Below, piece after piece: positions 8,498 through 18,669 of a DNA stretch of 64,000 nucleotides (position 1 is its first letter; the number at the start of each line of letters is the position of its first letter). The notes under the pieces were generated by a model. That model was not told the origin of the DNA and did no database searches. It saw only the letters and a program-made list of their open reading frames with translations. Both the position numbers and the translations under genes were made by a program. Source of the DNA: Phycisphaerae bacterium (GTDB lineage Bacteria > Planctomycetota > Phycisphaerae > UBA1845 > PWPN01); the NCBI GenBank assembly GCA_030372985.1, contig JAUCQB010000160.1, positions 26,571 through 90,570 of the forward strand, read 5' to 3'.

Positions 8498-11400
8498 ATG
8501 TATGCCCCGACTGGACAAAATAAAGCTAGTAGCAGGCGCGGGACCGTCATGGTCATGGTGGTCGGCGTTCTGGCGATGCTTTTCATCATCGGCTCGACCC
8601 TTCTGATCGTCGGCCGGTTCGAACGCCAGACCGTACAGATCAGTGCCAGCGCCCGGAACCTGGACGCCGTCAGCCAGGGCATCCTGGAGCCCGTCTTCGT
8701 CGCGCTGCGGGCGGAACTGCTTGGTTCGGACGATAAAGCCTACAACCGTGGGTGGTTGCCGGTCGTTCCGGGCGACGACTATTTTCTCGGTGCCGACTAC
8801 GGCGACTATCCCGGTTTCCTGAACGCCAATTCCCCGCGGAACGGGGACCTGCTGCTCAGCAGTGTCGAGCCGTACAAGGTGCCCTGCTGCTGGGACCTCT
8901 TCTCGGCTTCCTGGTTCCGTGACGCGATCACCCCTCCCCCTCCCGCGAACATCCTGCCTCCCGGAACCATCAATATCGGATTGATCGACAATCCTGATTT
9001 TGGCGGGATCGTCGAGGACGCCGATGGCGACGGGATCCGGGACACGATCAGGCTTGTGAACGTGGGTTTCAGCGACTCTTTCGGCGGCTCTTTCAGCATG
9101 GGCCTTCGAGTGATCCCCCATAACGCCATGGTCCGGCTAAGCCGCATGACCCACCCGACCTTGCTGGCACAGGTTGTTCATCCGACAGACCTCGCGGCCG
9201 TGGGTAGTATGGATACACTCCGCACGGCCATCGCGAACATCGATCTCGGCCCGACGGACGAGAACCGGCTGCGCCGGCGGTTCATGCTCCCGCCCGCGTT
9301 GCCGACTCCGGATGGAAACCAGACCTACTTTGATCTCGCCTCGTCGCTTGTGCAGTTACTACCGATCACCACCGGATATGCGCGGCCCAATAACCCGGGC
9401 GGATGGGTGAACAATGCCCAGGATCACCGTCAGTCCGTCATGTTCGGCCAGGGCGACGAGGCCATTTGGGAAAGTCTGATCCAGCCGACGTATGCCGGTC
9501 TGACCGATCCGAATTACAGCGCCGCGCTTGACACCTACGACCGCCGCCGCCTGATCACCACCGAGAGCTCCGACGACGCCCTCCGGCCGCAGCGGGATGA
9601 GCGCAAGCTGCAGGCGTTCGCGCTTGCTGCGCCGTTTACGGGGCATTTCGAGAATATCATCAGCCCGGTGAACGCGAACTTGTCACTGGCCTATGGTGTC
9701 ATGGATTACACCGCCAGCGGCGGGACTGTGGAGCACGTCTTTAACACCGACGGTCTGCGGACCCAGTTCAGCCTGCGGGATGTGCTGGAACCCAACGGCC
9801 AGGCCTCTTACCGTCGCGCGATGCAACTGACGGCCTACTTTTTGGCCATGATTCAGCACACGACGGCGGCCAACTCCACCTCCTCTGCACAACTGCGTAC
9901 GGCCATGCAATTGGCGGTCAACGCGATCGACTTCGCGGATTTTGATGACCCGGAGAGCGACGGGTTTGACAACCACATACCCACGTACTTCGAATTCAAT
10001 GGGATCAAGGTTGTCGGCGTCGAGAAGCAGCCGTATATCACCGAGGCGTATGCAAAGGTTGTTCGCAAGCCCGTACTTGACGGCCCTGGTTTCAAGTGGC
10101 CGGACAGCACCGCTCCTGAATACCGGTCCGACGAATCAGTCTACGCGGTCGAACTATACAACCCCTATGCTACCGATCTGGTCTTGTCAGATTATGACCT
10201 TGTGTTAGTGGGTGGTGGCAGCACTATTGAAGTCGACCTCTCGTCGTCAGGCACGATCACGATTCCGTCTTACAGCTATGTCGTGCTCGCCAACAATGAC
10301 AAAGATCCTTCACGGACACCAGGGCAGACTGCGACCGAGGATTTGCTGAGTTCTGGGAGCCCGGTGGTCTTTTCAACCATCAAGATGGATGCCGGACAAC
10401 CGGTTGTCCTGCAGCGCAAGGCCGCCAAGGTATATCGGCTGGATTCTACAAACCCATGGGGGCCGCCAGTTCTGGGAATCTCCGACGCTGTTGATGTCGA
10501 TACGATCAGACCAGTCGGTCTCGGAGGGGCTGACGCCGACTGGGCAGAAGGGGCACCCGTTCCTGGTGGCACACCCGGCGCCAATGATCGCTTGGTTCGT
10601 GACAGTAGCCTGCAGCGGCACAAAGAGATCGCCGGACAACCTCCGGTTCGTTGGCATTTCACGCTGTCACGCCAGATGCTGTTCCCGTTGCCTTGGTGTG
10701 AAGACGATGAGCACCCCACTCCGCTCACAACGGACAAGGATCGTCTATCGCAGCACAACCTGCTGGGGACAAGTATCTTCACCCAGAATATGGTCGTCGG
10801 CGAGGCCCCAACGGCAACATTGGTGTCCGTGACAAACCAGCAGATCATGGCTCTGGAGTCTGCTGGTCTCAAGATCAGTTATGATACACAGAATGGTGCG
10901 ATTAACCCGAGTACGGCGCCAGCCTTCTTCCCGCTGCTGTCCGGCTCGAAGGATCCAATTGCCCCGTTCCCGGTACTGGTGGCCGATCGTGGCGTGCACC
11001 CGAACACCGGCGGCACGATGGCCTTCCCGACAACCGGCACACTCCTGCTGGTGACGCGGTATGCCCATTTGCCTGAGCAGACGGTTGACATGATAACCAT
11101 ACCTGCGACACCTATAACGGTCGCTGCAACGCAGGTGCCTGAGGGCATCGCTGGCCGGCAAGTCCTTACGCTCTACCCGGATAACAACCCCGGGCAACTC
11201 CAGATCCTCGACAACGGTCACATGCCGGTTTTCTACATTCCCAGCCTGCCCTCTCAGCCTGTGGACCCGTCAAAGGTCGAGAGGTGCCTGGACGGCAACA
11301 ACTCGCGGTTCAACGACCTGCCCTGGGGCCAGTTGGCATTCGAGTACTTCACGGCGCTGCCGATGGAGGAATTGGCGAGGTACATCGACCTCGATCCGGG

Positions 11401-12346
11401 GCCGAGCGTGAGCTCTGGACGTCTGATGGACTTGGATTCGACGGTCTATCAAGAGCAGTACGGCGCCTTCGGCGGTTTGTCGAACTGGAACAACGCAGCA
11501 ATGATTCGTTTCCTGAACTACCCGGTGATGATGCCGGTGTCGCAGGCCTCTTCGCCTCTGGGGCCGCGGGTGGAGGGGCGAATCGGCATCGGCACAGCCC
11601 CGTGGTGGGTGCTCGACGGCCTGCCGGTGCTGCCGGATGCGATGCCCGGTACCGTTAATGCAATACCATCTAATCTTCCCAGCACGAGTGCGCTGGCTGG
11701 TCTGCCGGTACCCGAGATCGAGGCTTGGCGGCTTGCCCCGTACCTCCACAACGCGTATCCGAAATCCATGGCGGGTGCTTGGTTTGTACACCATCTGATT
11801 GACGAGAAGTACGCGAGTGCGGTGTCGCCATATAGCTCGGTCCCGCCGTCACCGCCCGCCGGGATGCCCAGCATTTCGCCTTTGCTGGCTAAGTACATGG
11901 TGTCCTATCGGGAGCAGCGGCCAGTTGAGGTGTTTGACGCGGCATATGCCGACCGGATCGGTTTTGCGACCGCCGGCGAGATCTGCAACGTCCTTACGAA
12001 GGTGCAATTGGGTGGCCTGTATCACCCAACAACGAACACGCTGATTAATGAGAACCACCCCTTGCATGAATGGCGGCTTTGGGTGGACGGCAACAACGAT
12101 CGGCCGTTCAGTTATCTCGGCTACCTGCAACTGGTCGCCCCGATCGTTCGGATGCAGGACTGGATGACGGTGAAGAACCACGTGTTCACGATCTACGCGA
12201 CGATTCAGAGCAGCGGCCAGCCGCCGGTGACGGTGCGGACGCAGGTGACCGTGGACCGCACGCGGTGCCTGTACAACTCGAGCGATCTGCCCGAGCGGAT
12301 CACCGAGACGCCGCCGATCAGCTACTATAATGCGGTGGATGATTAG
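8498..12346 (+). CDS. Giant type IV pilin-like / GspK-PilX-like exported protein with LTD-like segment
   Basis: The ATG at 8498 has GGAGG upstream; an earlier in-frame TTG at 8450 lacks a binding site. The 1282-residue product begins with a prepilin-like leader (SRRG, then TVMVMVVGVLAMLFIIGSTLLIV) and a mixed helix, but has no Glu at position 5, as in GspK/PilX minor pseudopilins. The remainder is a large extracytoplasmic domain without further membrane segments. Around residues 545-610 (AVELYNPYATDLVLSDYDLVLVG, then SYSYVVLANN) it resembles a lamin-tail/LTD beta-sandwich. Function is unknown; a role in a type II secretion or pilus-like machine is inference. No other pilus genes are adjacent. 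Confidence 0.7.
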   Translation: MYAPTGQNKASSRRGTVMVMVVGVLAMLFIIGSTLLIVGRFERQTVQISASARNLDAVSQGILEPVFVALRAELLGSDDKAYNRGWLPVVPGDDYFLGADYGDYPGFLNANSPRNGDLLLSSVEPYKVPCCWDLFSASWFRDAITPPPPANILPPGTINIGLIDNPDFGGIVEDADGDGIRDTIRLVNVGFSDSFGGSFSMGLRVIPHNAMVRLSRMTHPTLLAQVVHPTDLAAVGSMDTLRTAIANIDLGPTDENRLRRRFMLPPALPTPDGNQTYFDLASSLVQLLPITTGYARPNNPGGWVNNAQDHRQSVMFGQGDEAIWESLIQPTYAGLTDPNYSAALDTYDRRRLITTESSDDALRPQRDERKLQAFALAAPFTGHFENIISPVNANLSLAYGVMDYTASGGTVEHVFNTDGLRTQFSLRDVLEPNGQASYRRAMQLTAYFLAMIQHTTAANSTSSAQLRTAMQLAVNAIDFADFDDPESDGFDNHIPTYFEFNGIKVVGVEKQPYITEAYAKVVRKPVLDGPGFKWPDSTAPEYRSDESVYAVELYNPYATDLVLSDYDLVLVGGGSTIEVDLSSSGTITIPSYSYVVLANNDKDPSRTPGQTATEDLLSSGSPVVFSTIKMDAGQPVVLQRKAAKVYRLDSTNPWGPPVLGISDAVDVDTIRPVGLGGADADWAEGAPVPGGTPGANDRLVRDSSLQRHKEIAGQPPVRWHFTLSRQMLFPLPWCEDDEHPTPLTTDKDRLSQHNLLGTSIFTQNMVVGEAPTATLVSVTNQQIMALESAGLKISYDTQNGAINPSTAPAFFPLLSGSKDPIAPFPVLVADRGVHPNTGGTMAFPTTGTLLLVTRYAHLPEQTVDMITIPATPITVAATQVPEGIAGRQVLTLYPDNNPGQLQILDNGHMPVFYIPSLPSQPVDPSKVERCLDGNNSRFNDLPWGQLAFEYFTALPMEELARYIDLDPGPSVSSGRLMDLDSTVYQEQYGAFGGLSNWNNAAMIRFLNYPVMMPVSQASSPLGPRVEGRIGIGTAPWWVLDGLPVLPDAMPGTVNAIPSNLPSTSALAGLPVPEIEAWRLAPYLHNAYPKSMAGAWFVHHLIDEKYASAVSPYSSVPPSPPAGMPSISPLLAKYMVSYREQRPVEVFDAAYADRIGFATAGEICNVLTKVQLGGLYHPTTNTLINENHPLHEWRLWVDGNNDRPFSYLGYLQLVAPIVRMQDWMTVKNHVFTIYATIQSSGQPPVTVRTQVTVDRTRCLYNSSDLPERITETPPISYYNAVDD

Positions 12347-12526
12347 GAGCTGTCAGCGGTCAGCTTTCAGCAATCAGCTTTCGACGATCAGAAGCGGCCG
12401 ACCATTGGGTCGGCCACTTCATTTCGCTGAACTGAACCGAACGCCGCACGTGAGCAATGAAAACACTCCTACACAGACAGGATTCCGGCGATCCGTAGCT
12501 GAAAGCTGAGAGCTGAAAGCTGAGAG
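12347..12526. repeat. AGCTGAAAGCTGAGAGC word-repeat tract
   Basis: The gap between the convergent pilin-like gene and hemA is built at both ends from variants of the word AGCTTTCAGC/TCAGC (12349-12385) and AGCTGAAAGCTGAG (12497-12527). Between them lies a clean hairpin at 12396-12415. No gene is evident. Confidence 0.7.
12396..12415 (+). terminator. Candidate terminator hairpin GGCCGACC-ATTG-GGTCGGCC
   Basis: An eight-base perfect stem with a four-base loop lies 50 bases after the stop of the pilin-like gene and is followed by ACTTCATTT. It could serve transcripts from either side, since hemA converges. The T-run is poor. Confidence 0.45.
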
Positions 12527-13819
12527 CTACTCTTCGATCTTCAGATCGAAGAGTGCCCTCAGCATCTCCGCATACACGCGTCCCGCGCCGGGGGCTGAGT
12601 CGCCGGTGAGGCGGCTGACCGGTCCGTGGAGGAGCTTGCCGGTCAGGCGGTGGAGCATCTGTTCGATCAGTTCGCGGTCGTGGGGCGAGGCGTTTTCGAG
12701 CTTGGGCAGAATGCGCTCCAGTTCCTGACGGCCGATCTCGCGGAAGTGCTTTTCGAGGGCGGCGATCAGCGGGCCGACATCCTCGCGTGACTGCCGGTCG
12801 GCCAGTTCGACCACGGCGGCCTCGATGATCTCGTGGCACTTGGCAACGGCCTCCTTTCGCTGGGCGAGGTGGGTCTCAGTCACGGACTGCAGGTCGTCGA
12901 TATTGTACAGGTAGACGCAGTCGCAGCGGCCGACGGCGGCGTCAACGTCTCGCGGCAGGGCGATGTCGATCAGCAGGATCGGACGATAGGCACGCCGGGC
13001 CGGCACCGGGGAAAAGGCCTCGGCGGTGAGGATCGGTTCGCGAGAACCGGTGCAGGTGATGACGATATCGGCCTCGGCCAGCCGCTCGACCCAGTCGGCA
13101 AAGGCGATCGGCTCGACGGCCAGGTCGTGCTGCCGGCTCAGCCGCTTGGCCACCTCGACGGCCCGGGCGTCCGTCCGGTTGGTGACCCAGACACGTTGCG
13201 GCCGGGTCTCGATCAGATGAGTCAGGGTCATCTCGCCCATGCCGCCGGCGCCCACCATCATCACCGTCTTGTCGGCAAAGTGGGAGAAGATCTGCCTGGC
13301 CAGATCGACGGCCGTGCTGCCCACGCTGAGCCGGCCGGTGGCGATGCCCGTGGTGGCATGGATGGTCTTGGCCACCGCCAGGGCCTGCTGGAACAGCGGG
13401 CCGAGCCGCCGGCCGACCGTTCCGGCCGTGCGGGCGGTCTCAAACGCGTCACGCGTCTGCCCGACGATCTGCGACTCGCCCAGGACCATCGAATCGAGCG
13501 AGCTGGCTACCCGCAGCAGGTGCCGGACCGCCTGCACGTCCTCGTGGACGTACAGGGTGTCGGCGAACTCGTGCATCTCGATGCCGTGAAACTCGCCGAT
13601 GAAGGCGATCGTTTCGTCGATTCGCGGCCGGCCCTGCATCGGTCGTGAAACATAGAACTCGACCCGGTTGCAGGTTGACAGCAGCACCACCTCGGCGTCC
13701 GGGAACCGCTGCTTGAAGCGTTCGAGGGCGGCCGGCACCGCGGCCTCGCCGAAAGCGATTTTCTCACGCTTCTCGACGGGTGCGGAACGGTGATTGCAGC
13801 CGACGACGAAAGTTCTCAT
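12527..13819 (-). CDS. hemA: Glutamyl-tRNA reductase
   Basis: The 430-residue enzyme reduces glutamyl-tRNA to glutamate-1-semialdehyde, the first committed step of C5-pathway tetrapyrrole synthesis. The N-terminal catalytic domain starts MRTFVVGCNHRSAPVEKREK and contains the thioester-forming Cys in STCNR (C50). The GESQIVGQ motif and an NADPH-binding Rossmann segment (VGAGGMGEMTLTHL) follow, then the helical dimerisation domain. Its start codon overlaps the stop of the upstream ccsA/hemX-like gene by four bases (ATGA), so the two are translationally coupled. The gene ends inside a perfect palindrome. Confidence 0.97.
   Translation of the reverse strand: MRTFVVGCNHRSAPVEKREKIAFGEAAVPAALERFKQRFPDAEVVLLSTCNRVEFYVSRPMQGRPRIDETIAFIGEFHGIEMHEFADTLYVHEDVQAVRHLLRVASSLDSMVLGESQIVGQTRDAFETARTAGTVGRRLGPLFQQALAVAKTIHATTGIATGRLSVGSTAVDLARQIFSHFADKTVMMVGAGGMGEMTLTHLIETRPQRVWVTNRTDARAVEVAKRLSRQHDLAVEPIAFADWVERLAEADIVITCTGSREPILTAEAFSPVPARRAYRPILLIDIALPRDVDAAVGRCDCVYLYNIDDLQSVTETHLAQRKEAVAKCHEIIEAAVVELADRQSREDVGPLIAALEKHFREIGRQELERILPKLENASPHDRELIEQMLHRLTGKLLHGPVSRLTGDSAPGAGRVYAEMLRALFDLKIEE
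12529..12554. repeat. Perfect 12-base inverted repeat over the hemA stop codon
   Basis: ACTCTTCGATCT at 12529-12540 and AGATCGAAGAGT at 12543-12554 are exact reverse complements with a two-base loop. The element encodes the last codons of hemA (FDLKIEE) and touches its stop codon. Confidence 0.8.
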
Positions 13820-14634
13820 GCGTGCATCAGCGAGAAAAACACCCGGAACAGATACGCGACGACGATCAGCCCCAACCCGTAAGTGGACAGCACCGCCGCC
13901 CGCTTTCCACGGATCTGGGGTTTATACAACGACCCGTAGCACAAGTAGCCAAAAACAGCCCAGGCCAGGAGCGACGAGATAAAGACCGGGTCCAGGTACC
14001 AGACGTTTGCCTGGAGGTCCGGGCGGTGCGAAATGCCGCACAGACCGGTCAGAATCCCATAGGTGAAAAACGGAAACCCGATGATCGGCGTCCATCTGCC
14101 GAACCGCTCAAGCGATTCGAGCGAGGCGACGTTGCCGACCAGGGTCGAGGGTCGCTTGCGCCGCAGCATCCAGTTGACCAGCAGATAGGCCACGCCGGCG
14201 ACGCCGCCGGCGATGAACAGCGTTCCGCTGATCGCGAAGGCGATGGAGTGGCTCACGAACCAGACGCGGCCGGTGACGCGCATTTCTGGCTGGTTCACGA
14301 TGGCCAGGGCCGCGCACTGCAGGACGGTTGCGATGATGAACAGGAAACCGTCCACGCCCCGCAGGGTGCGAGCCAGGTGCGTGCCGATGCCCATCAGACC
14401 GAGCAGTGTCGCCAGCAGGATGGCGTCGTCGAAGCTGTAGTAGAAGGTCTCGACGACGCCGATGTTCCGAAATCGGGTTGCCAGGTAGCCGATGTTGGCG
14501 ACCAGGGCGAGGGTGACCGCGACCCGCAGAACCGCCGGGGCCCACCGGACCTGGCGTCTCAGGCGCAGGTATGAACAGACCGCTCCGATCGCGAATCCCA
14601 GGCCGCCGATGATGCATGTCATGACTTGTTGCAT
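13816..14634 (-). CDS. CcsA/HemX-like cytochrome c assembly membrane protein
   Basis: The 272-residue polytopic protein has about eight hydrophobic segments and the CcsA/CcmC family pattern in its C-terminal half: SHSIAFAISGTLFIAGGVAGVAYLL, FPFFTYGILTGLCG and ANVWYLDPVFISSLLAWAVFGYLCY. Such proteins handle heme during cytochrome c maturation. A HemX version is linked to hemA in Gram-positive hem operons, and this gene likewise lies directly upstream of hemA with a four-base overlap. Whether it delivers heme or tunes HemA level cannot be told from sequence. The inner membrane is the likely location. Confidence 0.83.
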   Translation of the reverse strand: MQQVMTCIIGGLGFAIGAVCSYLRLRRQVRWAPAVLRVAVTLALVANIGYLATRFRNIGVVETFYYSFDDAILLATLLGLMGIGTHLARTLRGVDGFLFIIATVLQCAALAIVNQPEMRVTGRVWFVSHSIAFAISGTLFIAGGVAGVAYLLVNWMLRRKRPSTLVGNVASLESLERFGRWTPIIGFPFFTYGILTGLCGISHRPDLQANVWYLDPVFISSLLAWAVFGYLCYGSLYKPQIRGKRAAVLSTYGLGLIVVAYLFRVFFSLMHA

Positions 14635-14714
14635 GGTTCATTCCGGCGGGCAGAGCCGTTGTCAGCGAACGGAACGGCCAGAGACTTACAGCCGAAGACT
14701 GACAACCTCTACCG

Positions 14715-14720
14715 ATTGTA
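14715..14720 (-). promoter_or_regulatory. Candidate -10 box of the ccsA-hemA operon
   Basis: On the minus strand TACAAT lies about 80 bases upstream of the ccsA start, preceded by TATGCTAA. No good -35 is visible at standard spacing. The same TACAAT hexamer precedes dus, argD and gltA. Confidence 0.3.
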
Positions 14721-14771
14721 TTAGCATACCCCAGGGTCAGAGGGATTTCGATTCCTCGCGAGGGACGGTGG

Positions 14772-16088
14772 ATGCGGGGCGCAGGATTTGTCTTAGGGGC
14801 CGGGTTGTTGACCGTGGCGATCGCGATGTCGCCTGCCATGATGGGGGCCAACGCGGCCTCCGCGCCGGCCACCCGCACGGCCGAGCCGAAAGCCGAGGAG
14901 ATCCGCCAGGCGGTCTCGCAACTGGCGCACCCTGTCCCGTCACAGCGACAGGCCGCCCGGCGGCAATTGGTGCAGTGGGGTCTTCGCGTCACCGACGAAC
15001 TGAAGCGGGTGGCAGAGGGGCCGAATCTGGAGGCGGCTCTTCAGGCGCGCGACCTGCTTGAGTCGCTGGATTCGGCTTTTTTTCAGGGCGGGCAGATCAG
15101 CCTGGAGGCGGATCGGGCGGAGGTCAACTGGGATGAGCCCTTTGCCCTGACGGTTACGGTTCGCAACCCCACCGGGGGTCCGCTGAAGGTGACTTGGGCG
15201 GCTCCGACGACGGCTCCCGCCGTCCCGCCTCCCGCTGAGGCGACTCAGGTTGCAGCCCTGCTCGATGTTGCCGATTTTCTGGTTGTACGTGGTCCGGATG
15301 GTGAGGAGGTGGAGGTACGGATCGACCCGATCGAGCGAGACCCGGTTGTTCGAGCGGTGGTTGAACGGCGAGCTTCCGGTGTGCAGCCCACCCACCTGTT
15401 GGAACCGGGTGGCGAGGCCCGTTTGCGGATTCCTGAATTCAACCGTGGCTGGGCCCGGTATCCCACGCTGTCACCCGGCACGTATCGGATCTCGATTCGC
15501 TATCAGCCCGCGTGGAAGGATCAGAAGTGGGTGGAAGAAGGGCTCGGCCTGACCGAGAGCGCGCCGATTGAGGTCCGGGTGCGCGGCGGAGCGCCCAAGT
15601 CGATCTGTGACTCCAATCGGCCGATGGGGCTCAAATTGAAGCAGTCGGGCGGCGACCTGGTGGTGGAATTGCAGAACCTTTGGGATCGCCCGCAGTGGGT
15701 CAACCTTGATTTCGGCGACGACCTGGAGGTCCAGGCCCGGCTGACCTGGCAGGCGCAGCGGCTGACCCTCTTCGGCGAAGATGGCGTTGAGGTGTCACCG
15801 CGATTGACCGCTGTCGAGCGCCGGGAGCCTCTGCTGCGGCTGGCTCCGGACGAGGCGATCACGGTGGGTCGGGTCTCGATGGGCGATTTCCGCGAGGCGC
15901 TGATCAAGGCCGGGCGCCGCCGATCCGGTCGGTATGAGGTCACCGTTCGCTACCAGTTTCTGAGCGAAGTGCAAAACTTCCGCGCGGCTCTCGCCGCCCG
16001 CAAACGTACAATCGAGGTCCCGACTCATCTGTATACCGGGGTTGCATTCTGTCGCGAGTATGTCAGCGTGCAGAACGAAGCGAAGTAG
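14772..16088 (+). CDS. Exported protein of unknown function
   Basis: I do not recognise this 438-residue protein. It has a signal peptide (MRGAGFVLGAGLLTVAIAMSPAMMGANA) and then a helical stretch of HEAT-like character (residues about 40-100: QLAHPVPSQRQAARRQLVQWG). Beta-rich domains follow, with EVNWDEPFALTVTVRNPTGGPLKVTW and YRISIRYQPAW recalling immunoglobulin-like or intracellular-protease-inhibitor-like (BsuPI) folds. It is divergent from ccsA-hemA and followed by a palindromic repeat six bases after its stop. A GAGGGA sequence precedes the ATG. Confidence 0.7.
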   Translation: MRGAGFVLGAGLLTVAIAMSPAMMGANAASAPATRTAEPKAEEIRQAVSQLAHPVPSQRQAARRQLVQWGLRVTDELKRVAEGPNLEAALQARDLLESLDSAFFQGGQISLEADRAEVNWDEPFALTVTVRNPTGGPLKVTWAAPTTAPAVPPPAEATQVAALLDVADFLVVRGPDGEEVEVRIDPIERDPVVRAVVERRASGVQPTHLLEPGGEARLRIPEFNRGWARYPTLSPGTYRISIRYQPAWKDQKWVEEGLGLTESAPIEVRVRGGAPKSICDSNRPMGLKLKQSGGDLVVELQNLWDRPQWVNLDFGDDLEVQARLTWQAQRLTLFGEDGVEVSPRLTAVERREPLLRLAPDEAITVGRVSMGDFREALIKAGRRRSGRYEVTVRYQFLSEVQNFRAALAARKRTIEVPTHLYTGVAFCREYVSVQNEAK

Positions 16089-16094
16089 ATGGGT

Positions 16095-16113
16095 GACCGG
16101 CAAGATGCCGGTC
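16095..16113. repeat. Palindromic element GACCGGC-AAGAT-GCCGGTC
   Basis: A perfect seven-base stem with a five-base loop starts six bases after the preceding stop codon. The same core occurs at 26560-26578 and 33813-33831, so it is an interspersed palindromic repeat. In this position it may also act as a transcription or RNA-stability element. Confidence 0.75.
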
Positions 16114-16138
16114 GGTCGAAGGCCCGATGAGCAAAACC

Positions 16139-16280
16139 TAATGATGAATGAATGACGAATGACGAAGTCCGAATGACGAAGGAATGATGAAGTCCGCCTG
16201 CGGCGAGATTCGCCGTGGCGAACCCGAATGACGAAGGAAATCCGAATGTCCCCTCGCTTGCGTGCTTCGCCGTGGCGAGC
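16139..16280. repeat. AATGACGAA word-repeat tract
   Basis: AATGACGAA and close variants (GAATGACGAAGTCC, GAATGATGAAGTCC) occur at least five times, with TTCGCCGTGGCGA present twice. It fills the gap between two convergent genes and has no plausible coding content. Confidence 0.7.
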
Positions 16281-16322
16281 GCTCGGGGTTCTTAAAGGAC
16301 CGCCCAGAGTGTCAGGGACCGG

Positions 16323-17027
16323 TCACGGATTGGTCGGGCGGGAGACGGGGGCAGCCGGTGACGGTTGGGCCATGACCGGGACAGGCTCGCGGCGCAGGGC
16401 GTCGAAACGATCGTCATCCTTGTCATATTTGATGGTCATGGTCGAGCCGGTGCTTTGGCCGTAGAGGGACGTGATGGCCAGGAGCATCGCGGGCATGGTC
16501 TGCTTGAGGTTCGAATCGTCAGCGATGAGGTCCGCGCGGCCTTCCCAGAGGACTTTTCTCCCGGCCGGCAACCCCTGGTCGGCGATCCATGCCGAGAGGC
16601 TGAGCAGGTGGTGGTAGCCGAGATCGACCACTCGCACCTCGGTCATGATGTAGGGGTCGAAGAGCGGGTCTCCGAACGGGCCGAAGCCGTAGCCCGGCCG
16701 GAAGTCGGGATATGTCTCGATCGCCTGCCCGCGGTACAGGACGCTATAGGCCATGGTCATCTGCAGGTTGGCAGTCTGGCCGATCGGGACCCGACGCAGG
16801 GTCGGCCGCTGTTGCCTCAGGGCCCGGGCCAGCATGGCCGAGTAGTCCTCGAACTCGAGCGTCGATTCGATCTGCGGCGTCGGACCGTGGACGACAAAGA
16901 CCGGCCCGTCCAGGCGGCGCCAGAGCGAGCTGTCGGTTGTCAGGCGGCAATCGACCTGGACACGGTAGGGTTCACAACCTGCGGCGGCCAGTGCCGCGAT
17001 CGCAACCGCCATACCAGCCGAACGCAT
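16323..17027 (-). CDS. Lipoprotein of unknown function
   Basis: The 234-residue product begins with a short lipoprotein signal (MAVAIAALAAAGC, lipobox AAGC). The AGGAGGTCC Shine-Dalgarno nine bases upstream fixes the start at 17027. The mature part is predicted mostly soluble. Its layout (QVDCRLTTDSSLW.. then SAMLARALRQQ, an RYGQ-like middle, and WEGRADLIADDSNLKQTMPAMLLAI) recalls DUF4136-type envelope lipoproteins, but the match is loose. It has a Pro-rich tail and sits 26 bases downstream of the stop of gltA on the same strand, so it may be cotranscribed with it. Confidence 0.65.
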   Translation of the reverse strand: MRSAGMAVAIAALAAAGCEPYRVQVDCRLTTDSSLWRRLDGPVFVVHGPTPQIESTLEFEDYSAMLARALRQQRPTLRRVPIGQTANLQMTMAYSVLYRGQAIETYPDFRPGYGFGPFGDPLFDPYIMTEVRVVDLGYHHLLSLSAWIADQGLPAGRKVLWEGRADLIADDSNLKQTMPAMLLAITSLYGQSTGSTMTIKYDKDDDRFDALRREPVPVMAQPSPAAPVSRPTNP

Positions 17028-17053
17028 GACAGGACCTCCTCATCGATGGTTGC

Positions 17054-18343
<1,290 letters not shown>

Positions 18344-18669
18344 GCTGATGCCCTTGTCTGTCGGCGGCCGCCGGTGGCCGTCGCGCATGCGTGTCCCTGT
18401 ACGGTGTTCGTGCGGGCCGGCGACAGGACAGGTGACGGCCTTCATGGGCCACCCATTCGGCCATGCCGCTCAGGCCATTTGTGCCGGTCCCCCCGAACCG
18501 GCTCGTGGGTTCACCGGAGCCGGGGGATTGTACCAGAGTCTGCCGATCTGCGAAACCGGCGCGGCAACCATGAGAAGGCTTGACTGACTGAACAGTCGCC
18601 GGGAATATGACTCCCGATCGCCTGCGGCATTCGTTTTTCCACATGGTCTCTCTTATCGAGGACCCAGCC
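18344..18669. promoter_or_regulatory. Divergent gltA / SDR intergenic region
   Basis: On the minus strand TACAAT at 18532-18527 is a candidate gltA -10, giving a leader of roughly 175 bases; the -35 match is poor. I see no gene here. The SDR start at 18670 carries its own GAGGA seven bases upstream. Confidence 0.35.
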
